From QHWT01 sp963755695 (GTDB lineage Bacteria; Acidobacteriota; Vicinamibacteria; Vicinamibacterales; 2-12-FULL-66-21): DNA of 64,000 nt. The translations under genes were made by a program, and so were the position numbers. The notes under the pieces are model-generated. The model was not told the origin of the DNA and ran no database searches. It saw only the letters and a program-made list of their open reading frames with translations. The stretch lies in NCBI GenBank assembly GCA_963755695.1, contig CAVWLB010000010.1, forward strand, positions 2,356,001 to 2,420,000. Direction: 5' to 3'. How positions within the stretch are numbered: position 1 is the stretch's first letter; every line of letters starts with the position of its first letter. This document shows positions 1 through 7,064 of this stretch, piece after piece.

Positions 1-1
1 G

Positions 2-721
2 TTCGTCCAGGAGTATCTGCAGGGACGCCAACCGTTGGGACTTCACGTGGGATTCGGTGCCAATCCCGGATCACAGACGCCCACTGAAATCGTCGGCGTG
101 GTCACGACCGCCAAGTACACGAGCATGCGGTCGGAGCCGAAGGCGCAATTGTATTTTCCGTATCTCGAAGGGCCATCGGTCATCGGCATGACGGTCTACG
201 TGCGAACGCTGCAGAAGCCGGAGTCGCTGGCGGAGAGCATGCGCCAGGTGACGCGCCAGCTCGACCCGACGTTGCCGGTCTACAACGTGCGAACCGTGGA
301 GGAACAGGTCAACCGCTCGCTGGTCAACGAGCGGCTGATTGCCAGCCTTTCGAGCGTGCTCGGGACGCTGGCGACGCTGCTGGCGATGGTCGGTCTATAC
401 GGCGTGATGTCGTACACCGTCGCACGCCGCACACGCGAGATCGCGATCCGCATGGCGTTCGGCGCGCGTTCGCACCTGGTCGCGTTGTTGGTCGTCCGCG
501 ACATGCTCGGATTGGTTGCGATCGGGGTGGTGATGGCGCTCCCCGCGCTGTGGTGGTTGAACCGATACGTGGCCAGCGAACTCTACGAGGTCACGCCAAC
601 CGACCCGGCGACCGTTCTTACAGCCATTGCCGTTCTGCTCGGCGCGGCCGCTCTGGCCGTGTGGGTCCCCTCGAAGCGGGCGCTTCGCGTCAGCCCGATG
701 GTGGCGCTGAGGGAGGAATGA
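2..721 (+). CDS. FtsX/MacB-like ABC transporter permease, C-terminal part (cut by window edge)
   Basis: The reading frame is open from base 2, so the gene begins outside the window; a TTG at position 35 is internal and not a likely start. The visible part has the periplasmic MacB-type segment (VGVVTTAKYTSMRSEPKAQL) followed by the last transmembrane block of an FtsX domain. The motif YGVMSYTVARRTREIAIRMA is typical of the ADOP permeases that are abundant in Acidobacteriota, and the protein ends in the usual SPMVALREE. The role is inferred as the permease of a MacAB-like export or lipoprotein-release system. No ATPase gene is visible beside it. The same C-terminal pattern recurs in the complete ADOP gene at 48774-51425. 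Confidence 0.9.
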   Translation, partial: FVQEYLQGRQPLGLHVGFGANPGSQTPTEIVGVVTTAKYTSMRSEPKAQLYFPYLEGPSVIGMTVYVRTLQKPESLAESMRQVTRQLDPTLPVYNVRTVEEQVNRSLVNERLIASLSSVLGTLATLLAMVGLYGVMSYTVARRTREIAIRMAFGARSHLVALLVVRDMLGLVAIGVVMALPALWWLNRYVASELYEVTPTDPATVLTAIAVLLGAAALAVWVPSKRALRVSPMVALREE

Positions 722-730
722 AATCACTCA

Positions 731-786
731 GGCTTCGGGCTTCGGGCTTCGGGCTCCTGAAGCCTGGAGCCTGGAGCCCGGAGCCC
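731..786. repeat. GGCTTCGGGCTTCGG / CCTGAAGCCTGGAGCC inverted repeat element
   Basis: Tandem GGCTTCGGGC-type heptamers form the left arm and CTGAAGCCTGGAGCC-type units form the right arm, giving a long imperfect hairpin. It lies between two convergent genes (permease ending at 721, oxidoreductase ending at 788). A second, longer copy lies at 60594-60689. The position suggests a bidirectional terminator or a REP-like intergenic repeat; the function is inferred. Confidence 0.7.
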
Positions 787-787
787 T

Positions 788-1846
788 TCAGACTGGCAGC
801 GACACGCGACGACGATCTCGCGCAGATTCGTAGGCCGCGAACGCCGCCGCCAGCGACGTTCGCGCGTCGCGAATCGTCGCGACCGGCTGTTCTCCGCGCT
901 CCACACAGTCGATTAAATGCGCCAGCGGCAACGGCGCCGCCGGTGAGAACGGCTCCTCGCTTTGCCGTTCGAGCACCCAGTCGCGCGCCCCGGCGGCCAG
1001 CACAGCGCGGCCGGGTGTGCGGAACCATTGATCGTGAATTTCTCCCCGCGTTCCGACCAGCTCGAGCCGCACCACGCTGTTCTGCTTTGGTGACGGCCCG
1101 GTGGTTCGTGGCGCGTTGATCGTCCATGCCGCCTCGAGCCTCGCGATCGCTCCGTTACTCATCGTGAATGTCGCGTGGCCCCAGTCCTCGACCTCGAGCG
1201 TCTTGTGAACGATGTTCGCCATCCGCGCTTCGACGTCGGCAATGTCGCTGCCGGTGAGCCATCGGAACGCGTCGATCCAGTAAATGCCTTCATCAATGAA
1301 GGCGCCGCCCGGAACACGTCGCGGATCGACGAACCACCCCGGCGTTCCCGATTGATACCAGTCCTCAGCGATTGACCACCGGCACGTCGTGTGGATGACG
1401 GCGAGCTCGCCGATCTCGCCCGCCTCGATCCGCGTCTTCAGATCCGCAAGCCGAAGACGCATGATTCCCTGGAACGGAAAGCAGCAGACGCCCGCCGCTT
1501 CGACCGCGTCAACCATCTGATCCGCCTGAGCCAGGGTCATGGCCATGGGCTTGCCGACGATCAGATGCTTGCCCGCGCCCGCGGCGCGGATTGTCAGGTC
1601 GCACAGGTCCGACACCGGCGTGGCGAGGTGAACGATGTCGACCGGTTCCTGGTCGAGCAGTGCGCCATAGTCGCGATAGCTCTTGATGCCGAAGGCTGCG
1701 GTGAACGTCTCGAGCTGCCCTGGATCGTGCCAGGCCGCGGCGACGAGCTCCGCTTTCGGATACTCGGCAAGCGCGCGCGCCAGGTTGTACGCCGAATACC
1801 AGTGGCCGAGACCGAGAATCGCCACCCGCCATTTTCTGGTCGTCAC
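788..1846 (-). CDS. Gfo/Idh/MocA family oxidoreductase
   Basis: This is a 352-residue NAD(P)-dependent sugar or cyclitol dehydrogenase of the Gfo/Idh/MocA family. An N-terminal Rossmann fold starts with RVAILGLGHWYSAYN. The family EKP motif reads VGKPMAM, so the central lysine is kept. The C-terminal alpha/beta domain has GAFIDEGIYWIDAFRWLTG, the usual region of the catalytic histidine/aspartate helix. No signal peptide is seen, so it is probably cytoplasmic. The start is GTG at 1846; a TAGACT hexamer lies 6 bases upstream, compatible with a leaderless transcript. It is divergent from the GntP permease gene. The substrate cannot be read from sequence. Confidence 0.9.
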   Translation of the reverse strand: MTTRKWRVAILGLGHWYSAYNLARALAEYPKAELVAAAWHDPGQLETFTAAFGIKSYRDYGALLDQEPVDIVHLATPVSDLCDLTIRAAGAGKHLIVGKPMAMTLAQADQMVDAVEAAGVCCFPFQGIMRLRLADLKTRIEAGEIGELAVIHTTCRWSIAEDWYQSGTPGWFVDPRRVPGGAFIDEGIYWIDAFRWLTGSDIADVEARMANIVHKTLEVEDWGHATFTMSNGAIARLEAAWTINAPRTTGPSPKQNSVVRLELVGTRGEIHDQWFRTPGRAVLAAGARDWVLERQSEEPFSPAAPLPLAHLIDCVERGEQPVATIRDARTSLAAAFAAYESARDRRRVSLPV

Positions 1847-1918
1847 GCCCGCAGTCTATCGGATCGAGCTCCGTGATCGTGTTCGCGACGCGCGAATGAG
1901 GGTAAGCTCTCGGAGCGC

Positions 1919-3271
1919 ATGAGCCCGCCCGCAGCGTCCACTCTCCTTCTCATCACGTTCACCGGCGTCGCCCTGGTGGTACTGCTGATCACCTGGCTGC
2001 GCCTGCCGGCGTTCATCGCCCTCCTCATCGGATCGCTGTTCGTGGGCGTCGCCGCGCGAATGCCGCCGACAGACATCCCGCGCGCGTTTCAGCAAGGCGT
2101 TGGCGACACGCTCGGATTCACGGCCATGGTGATTGGCCTCGGCACCGTGATTGGAAAACTGCTCGCGGAATCGGGCGGCGCGGTCGTTGTCTCGCGGGCG
2201 CTGGTGGGTGCCCTGGGCGAACGGCGCGTCGATTGGGCGCTGATGCTCTCCGCGTTCATCATCGGCCTGCCGGTGTTCTTCCAGGTCGGCCTCGTGCTGC
2301 TGGCGCCGGTGCTCTTCACGCTCGTGCGGCAGGCGCCGCGTGACGATCGATCGATGGTTCGGCTGGGCATTCCGCTGGTCGCGGGGCTATCGGCCGCGCA
2401 CGTGCTGGTGCCGCCGCATCCGGGTCCCCTCGCCGCCATCGAGCGGCTCGGTGCCGACCCGGGACGCACGTTGTTCTACTCGCTGCTCGTCGCGTTTCCC
2501 GCCGCGATCGTGTCAGGTCCGATCTTTTCGCGTTTCATTGGCCCCCGCGTCAGCGTGAATCCCGGCGCAATGGCGGAGCAGTTCGCCGGCGCAACCGCCG
2601 CGCGGCCCCCCTCGCTGGGCCTGACGCTCCTGACGATTCTTCTCCCTGTGCTCCTCATGCTGCTCGCTGCGCTCGCGCAGGCAGCGCTGCCGGATGGAGG
2701 CGCGCGTCACCTGCTGATCTTCGCCGGGAGTCCTCTCGTCGCGCTGCTCATTGCAACCATCCTGTCGATCTTCACGTTCGGCCGCGCCTGCGGGTTCGAC
2801 GGTGCGCGGATCCTGCGTTTTGCCGAAGACGCGATCCCCCCCGTCGCCGGCGTCCTGCTGGTCGTTGGCGCGGGCGGCGGTTTCGGTCGCGTGCTGGATG
2901 CAGCCGGCGCGGCCAAAGCAATCGCACAGGTGATGGGTGGACTCAATTACTCTCCCCTGGTACTCGGCTGGGTGATTGCGTCAGTCTTGCGCCTGGCGGT
3001 GGGTTCGGCGACCGTTGCGGTCGTCACGGCCGCCAGTATCATGGCGCCGATTGCAGCGGCGCTGCCGAACGTGAACAAGGAATTGCTGGTGGTGGCGATC
3101 GGCGCCGGATCCGCGATCGCGTCACACGTCAACGACGGCGGGTTCTGGCTCGTCAAGGAGTACCTCAACATGTCCGTGCCGCAGACCGTCGTCACATGGA
3201 CGGCGCTCGAAACGATCGTCGCCATCGTCGGACTTGCGGGCGTTCTGCTGTTAGCCGCATTCGTGAGGTGA
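1919..3271 (+). CDS. GntP family permease (gluconate/sugar-acid:H+ symporter)
   Basis: The 450-residue, strongly hydrophobic protein has about 12-14 predicted membrane segments and is the usual length for GntP. Recognisable family stretches are the N-terminal LRLPAFIALLIGSL, the region around GDTLGFTAMVIGLGTVIGKLLAESGGA, the VPPHPGP motif, and the C-terminal ASHVNDGGFWLVKEY. Members import gluconate, glycerate or related hydroxy acids with protons. ATG at 1919 has GGAG just upstream. The dipeptidase start follows 5 bases after its stop, so the two are almost certainly co-transcribed. The actual substrate is unknown. Confidence 0.92.
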   Translation: MSPPAASTLLLITFTGVALVVLLITWLRLPAFIALLIGSLFVGVAARMPPTDIPRAFQQGVGDTLGFTAMVIGLGTVIGKLLAESGGAVVVSRALVGALGERRVDWALMLSAFIIGLPVFFQVGLVLLAPVLFTLVRQAPRDDRSMVRLGIPLVAGLSAAHVLVPPHPGPLAAIERLGADPGRTLFYSLLVAFPAAIVSGPIFSRFIGPRVSVNPGAMAEQFAGATAARPPSLGLTLLTILLPVLLMLLAALAQAALPDGGARHLLIFAGSPLVALLIATILSIFTFGRACGFDGARILRFAEDAIPPVAGVLLVVGAGGGFGRVLDAAGAAKAIAQVMGGLNYSPLVLGWVIASVLRLAVGSATVAVVTAASIMAPIAAALPNVNKELLVVAIGAGSAIASHVNDGGFWLVKEYLNMSVPQTVVTWTALETIVAIVGLAGVLLLAAFVR

Positions 3272-3276
3272 CGGCC

Positions 3277-4398
3277 ATGCTCATCGTCGATGCGCATCTC
3301 GATCTCGCAATGAACGCGCTCGAGTGGAATCGCGATCTCACCCGGCCGATTGACGAGATCCGCGGCCGCGAGCGCGAGTTAACCGACAAGCCGGATCGAG
3401 GCCGCGGCACCGTGTCGTTTCCGGAAATGCGACGGGGCGGGGTCCGCCTGTCGGTCGCCACACAGATTGCGCGCTACGTCGGACCCGATAATCCGCTGCC
3501 CGGCTGGCATTCTCAGGAGCAGGCGTGGGCGACGACGCAGGGGCAGCTCGCGTGGTATCGGACCATGGAAGAACGGGGCGAGCTGGTGCAGATTCGAGAC
3601 CTCGCGGGCCTGGAGAAGCATCTTCGGGATCTTCCGCCTACGGCCGGAAGCCACGAAGGCGGAAGGCACGGAGGGACGAGCCACGGCACGAAGAATCACG
3701 GAGACAGCGACGCGATTGGCTACATCCTGAGCCTTGAAGGAGCCGATTCAATCGTGACGCTCCGTCATCTCGAGCGTGCATACGCGGACGGCCTGCGTGC
3801 GGTCGGCCCTGCCCACTACGGGCCCGGCGTCTATGCCCACGGGACGGCCGCGTGCGGCGGCCTCGGGATCCGCGGACGCGAGCTGTTGCGCGAAATGGAG
3901 CGCCTGGGGGTGATTCTCGATGTCACGCACCTCTGCGACGACAGTTTTCGCGAGGCGCTGGATCATTTCCACGGCCCGTTGTGGGCCAGCCATTCCAACT
4001 GCCGCGCCCTCGTGCCTCACGACCGGCAGTTCACCGACGATCAGTTGCGTGAGCTCATTCAACGCGACGCGGTGATTGGCGCGGCCTTCGACGCGTGGAT
4101 GCTGGTGCCGGGCTGGGCCCGCGGGAAAACAACTCCCGAGAGCACCGGCGTGACGCTCGACACCGTCATCGACCACATCGATCACATCTCGGACCTCGCC
4201 GGCAACGCCCGTCACTGCATGATCGGGTCGGACCTCGACGGTGCATTCGGACGGGAGCAGAGCCCCACCGACATCGCCACGATTGCCGATCTCGGCCGGA
4301 TACCGGAGCGGCTTGCGGCGCGCGGATACTCGGAGCAGGAGATCCGCGGGATCGCCCACGGAAACTTTCTGCGGTTCCTACGCGGCGCCTGGGGATGA
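3277..4398 (+). CDS. Membrane dipeptidase-like protein (peptidase family M19) with a repeat-derived insert
   Basis: M19 dipeptidases are zinc enzymes that hydrolyse dipeptides, including D-residue forms. The N-terminal metal motif is DAHLDL; LSLEGADS, the histidine-containing VGPAHYGPG and VTHLCDDSF, WASHSNCRALVPHDRQ and MIGSDLDGAFG follow in family order. ATG at 3277 begins directly at the metal motif, so no signal peptide is present and it is probably cytoplasmic. It follows the GntP gene by 5 bases. Residues about 125-145 (bases about 3645-3712) are a low-complexity segment rich in G, H, T and S, encoded by DNA that resembles a non-coding CACGAAGGC-type repeat; the frame is kept. The 3' end overlaps the convergent receiver-like gene by 21 bases. 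Confidence 0.88.
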   Translation: MLIVDAHLDLAMNALEWNRDLTRPIDEIRGRERELTDKPDRGRGTVSFPEMRRGGVRLSVATQIARYVGPDNPLPGWHSQEQAWATTQGQLAWYRTMEERGELVQIRDLAGLEKHLRDLPPTAGSHEGGRHGGTSHGTKNHGDSDAIGYILSLEGADSIVTLRHLERAYADGLRAVGPAHYGPGVYAHGTAACGGLGIRGRELLREMERLGVILDVTHLCDDSFREALDHFHGPLWASHSNCRALVPHDRQFTDDQLRELIQRDAVIGAAFDAWMLVPGWARGKTTPESTGVTLDTVIDHIDHISDLAGNARHCMIGSDLDGAFGREQSPTDIATIADLGRIPERLAARGYSEQEIRGIAHGNFLRFLRGAWG

Positions 4399-4764
4399 TC
4401 GCCGGTGCGCACACCGGACGACGCGCCGTACTTCGGAGATGAGGAGGGAGGGATCGACCGGCCGGAGCAGGACGCTCGCGTAGCCGAGCGTGGCGGCCTG
4501 ATCGGTGTCGCGGGGATCCGAGGTTATCGCAATGGCCGGCACCGGCCTTCCGTTTGAGAGCACTCGCACTGCGGGACCCTCGCAGCTGCGCATCCCGATG
4601 ACGACCACGTCGGGAGAAACCCGCCGGGGGGGATAGGAGCGGGTCGCGTCGGCCGCGGAAACCGCTTCGACGCGGAAGCCGGCCCACCGGAGCACCTCGG
4701 CGAACATGCTCGCACTGTCCGGATGAGGTTCGACGAGCAGAACCGTCGACGAAGACACACGCAT
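4378..4764 (-). CDS. Receiver-domain protein lacking the phospho-acceptor aspartate
   Basis: The 128 residues fit a single CheY-like receiver fold: VLLVEPHPDS at beta1, PDVVVIGMRS at beta3, AIAITSD at beta4 and VLLRPVD at beta5. The phospho-acceptor Asp expected at the end of beta3 is Gly57, the acidic pair near the N terminus is Glu-Pro, and the conserved Lys at beta5 is Arg101. The beta4 Thr81 remains. It should therefore not be a normal phosphorelay target and may be a constitutive or scaffold pseudo-receiver. It is translationally coupled to the upstream glycosyltransferase (TAATG overlap at 4764). No output domain is present. Confidence 0.75.
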   Translation of the reverse strand: MRVSSSTVLLVEPHPDSASMFAEVLRWAGFRVEAVSAADATRSYPPRRVSPDVVVIGMRSCEGPAVRVLSNGRPVPAIAITSDPRDTDQAATLGYASVLLRPVDPSLLISEVRRVVRCAHRRSSPGAA

Positions 4765-5975
4765 TACGCCGTCTCCGGTGCGCCGCGGCGAGTCTCAGCC
4801 GCGGCACTCGACAGCAGTCGCGCGAGCTCCGAAGCGTTTCGATAGCTATCGAACGAGCGCTCGATTTCCTGGCGGGCATGAGTGGCCATCCGGACGCGAA
4901 GCCGGATGTTGTCGAGCAGCGTCTCGAGGGCGCCGGCCAACCAGTGCGGCTCCCGTGGGGCGACGAGTCGCCCGGTCCACCCGTCGTCGACGACTTCGGA
5001 AATGGTGTCGACGGAGGTGGAGACGACCGGCAGCCCCATCGCCATGGCTTCGAGCAATTCAGCGGGCACGCCGCCTTCGTACGAACTGGGGAGCCGTCGG
5101 TAGGGCAACGCCATCAACGTGTGCGTCCGCATCGCGCGTGAAAGCGGCCTCACGTCGGATTCGACATCGCCGCCCAAGAGGGCGACGCGATCGTCGAGAC
5201 GACGGGACACAATCCGCGCCTTGAGTTTCTGCACGGATGCCCCGGCGCCAACGATCGTCAGCCTGACCGGAGCCGGCCGCCGATCGCGGAGGATGCCGAT
5301 CGCGTCGATCAGATCTTCGAAACCGCTCGCCTGCACTAAAGGCCCCACCGCGAGCACCGAATCCGCATCGCGGCCGCCCTCGGCAAAGAACGGGATCATC
5401 TTGGTGTCCACGCCGCGGTAGATCCGGTGGACGTGGCTGGCGAGGCTGGGCCCGGTAATCGCCAGCAGCCGTTCGCGGGTCGTGTTGCTGGGGGTGATCA
5501 CGAAGTCGGCGTTGCGGACGTAGTCGCGTAGCGCCGCCGGGTGGCGTGCGGCGTCCTCCAGGCTGCTGCCAAACACCGTGAAGCTGTACCCCACGTGCGT
5601 CAGGCGTTTGACATGCCGGGCGACGTCAGCCGTCGCGAGATGCGCATGGAGGTGGCAAATCCCGCGAGCCGTCACTTCGCGCGCGACCCAGCGCGCGTGT
5701 CCGGGGAGCGTGCGGTTCATGAAGAAGACATGGACGTCGAGCCCGCAGCGATCGAGTTCCAGGATGTCGTCGAGAATGGGCTTGAGACGTGCGGCTCCCC
5801 TGTCGAGCAGGTACCCGACGGGTCCGCAGTCGGCGGTTGGAGGGTGCCCGTCGTGAGCATTCCCTGATGATTCCGGCGCGAGGTGCAGCTCGCGAGAATC
5901 GGGCTCGGAGGTGGCTGGGGAGCCGGACCGGCCCCGGGCATGCGGAACGCCGACGTGCAACTTACGGGCGCTCAT
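4764..5975 (-). CDS. GT4-like glycosyltransferase, family 1 type
   Basis: The 403-residue protein has a GT-B fold. The N-terminal half includes GYLLDRG...FILDDILEL-like and VHVFFMN segments and the HLHAHLATADVA loop. The C-terminal donor-binding half has SVLAVGPLVQASGFEDLI and the SSYEGGVPAELLEAMAMGLP signature, which contains the E(x7)E element of GT4 retaining enzymes. It probably transfers a sugar from a nucleotide sugar to an exopolysaccharide or lipid acceptor. The first 45 residues are polar and non-conserved; the true start could be downstream near the GYLLDRG motif. It shares one base with the following receiver-like gene, indicating an operon. Confidence 0.85.
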   Translation of the reverse strand: MSARKLHVGVPHARGRSGSPATSEPDSRELHLAPESSGNAHDGHPPTADCGPVGYLLDRGAARLKPILDDILELDRCGLDVHVFFMNRTLPGHARWVAREVTARGICHLHAHLATADVARHVKRLTHVGYSFTVFGSSLEDAARHPAALRDYVRNADFVITPSNTTRERLLAITGPSLASHVHRIYRGVDTKMIPFFAEGGRDADSVLAVGPLVQASGFEDLIDAIGILRDRRPAPVRLTIVGAGASVQKLKARIVSRRLDDRVALLGGDVESDVRPLSRAMRTHTLMALPYRRLPSSYEGGVPAELLEAMAMGLPVVSTSVDTISEVVDDGWTGRLVAPREPHWLAGALETLLDNIRLRVRMATHARQEIERSFDSYRNASELARLLSSAAAETRRGAPETA

Positions 5976-6162
5976 GCGGCCTGCTCTCTGTAGCGCGACG
6001 CGTTTCGCGTGAGCGCCAGCCGTTACCGGAGCCGGCTGGCGTCGTGGACGGGACGAACGTTCGCAGCATGGCCTCGGTGATTGCCATCTCCACGACCGCG
6101 GGGTCTGCTCCCCCGGTTTCCGGCGTCTCCGGAAACTGCACTTCCGTCCACAGAATGGGCAT
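5962..6162 (-). CDS. Possible small protein upstream of the glycosyltransferase
   Basis: A 66-codon ORF begins with MPILWTEVQFPETPETGG and overlaps the glycosyltransferase start by 14 bases, a coupling arrangement. Its first 35 codons have GC-rich third positions like the neighbouring genes; the second half is Arg/Ser/Thr rich and less convincing. I recognise no family. If it is not a gene, the whole 5976-6368 gap is a 390-base intergenic region holding the divergent promoters of the glycosyltransferase and the sigma factor. Confidence 0.3.
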   Translation of the reverse strand: MPILWTEVQFPETPETGGADPAVVEMAITEAMLRTFVPSTTPAGSGNGWRSRETRRATESRPHERP

Positions 6163-6200
6163 TTAACTAATAAGGGCCGCGGCCCAGCCGGAAAATATAG

Positions 6201-6227
6201 GGAACTGGGGCTTCCGGCATATTCGTG
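6201..6227 (+). promoter_or_regulatory. Candidate ECF-type promoter upstream of the sigma factor gene
   Basis: GGAAC at 6201-6205 is followed 18 bases later by CGTG at 6224-6227. This resembles the GGAAC(N16-17)CGTC promoters recognised by many ECF sigma factors and lies about 140 bases upstream of the sigma gene, as expected for autoregulation. A small inverted repeat CTGAC/GTCAG lies at 6298-6313. The spacing is one base long and the match is short. Confidence 0.25.
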
Positions 6228-6368
6228 CGCGAGCCGGTTTGTGCTGTTATTACAAGGCGCATACGGAGACGCTTGCGGTCAGTCGTTTGAGACTTGTCTG
6301 ACTTGAATGTCAGCTAAGGCCGAAGATGAACTACGTCGAGGAGCGATTCGGGCGGGAGAGGCGGTCCG

Positions 6369-6956
6369 GTGGCACGCCATGACAGCGGAACGCCTAATGC
6401 GGCGTGGAGCGACGACCAGCTCGTTCGCGCGTGCCTCGACGGAGACGAGCGCGCATGGTCGGCGCTCATCGACAAGTACGAGAACCTGATTTTCTCGATT
6501 CCTTTGAAATTCGGCGCAAGCCGCGCCGATGCGGCAGACATGTTGCAAGCGGTGTCCCTCGAACTGTTCAACGAGTTGCCCCGGCTCCGTCAGAGCGCCG
6601 CGTTACGGGGATGGCTCACCACGGTGACGGTTCACAAGGCGTCGCGCTGGAAACAGCGGCACTTGCGCCGGGCCGAGCAGGAATTGAGCGAAATCGACGA
6701 AGACCAGCTCGAAGCTCCGACCCCGGTTGCTCCGGAGATCATCGAACAGGCCGAACGCGAGCAGATGGTGCGCGACGCGGTCACGGCTCTCTCGCCCCGC
6801 TGTCAGGAGATCGTCCGGCTGCTGTTCTACGAGCACCCGCCCCTGCCGTACAAGGACCTGGCCGAACGTCTCGGCCTTGCGACAGGTTCCATTGGATTCA
6901 TCCGGGGACGCTGCCTGGCGACGCTGCAGCGCGCCCTCGAGAAGGCGGGATTTTGA
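6369..6956 (+). CDS. ECF-like RNA polymerase sigma factor
   Basis: The 195-residue sigma-70 family protein contains only regions 2 and 4. Region 2 spans about residues 15-90 (DDQLVRACLDGDERAW...LIDKYENLIFSIPLKFG, then WLTTVTVHKA). Region 4 spans about residues 130-190 (MVRDAVTALSPRCQEIVRLLF, then YKDLAERLGLATGSIGFIRGRC). GTG at 6369 is preceded by GGGAGAGG with 7-base spacing. It directs core polymerase to a limited regulon. It is followed in the same direction by a TPR-CHAT protease, an HCC zinc-finger protein and a subtilase, so its targets probably include these genes. No membrane anti-sigma factor is next to it; the zinc-finger protein at 9964 is the likely partner. Confidence 0.92.
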   Translation: MARHDSGTPNAAWSDDQLVRACLDGDERAWSALIDKYENLIFSIPLKFGASRADAADMLQAVSLELFNELPRLRQSAALRGWLTTVTVHKASRWKQRHLRRAEQELSEIDEDQLEAPTPVAPEIIEQAEREQMVRDAVTALSPRCQEIVRLLFYEHPPLPYKDLAERLGLATGSIGFIRGRCLATLQRALEKAGF

Positions 6957-7064
6957 TGGCGTGTCTGCCTGAAGTCGCCGTCGGTCAGGCCGGTCTCCCG
7001 CCTCGAACCCAGACCGGGCATCGGGGGCCGTGCGCGACTGAACCAGCAGGGACGGGCGGTTAGG

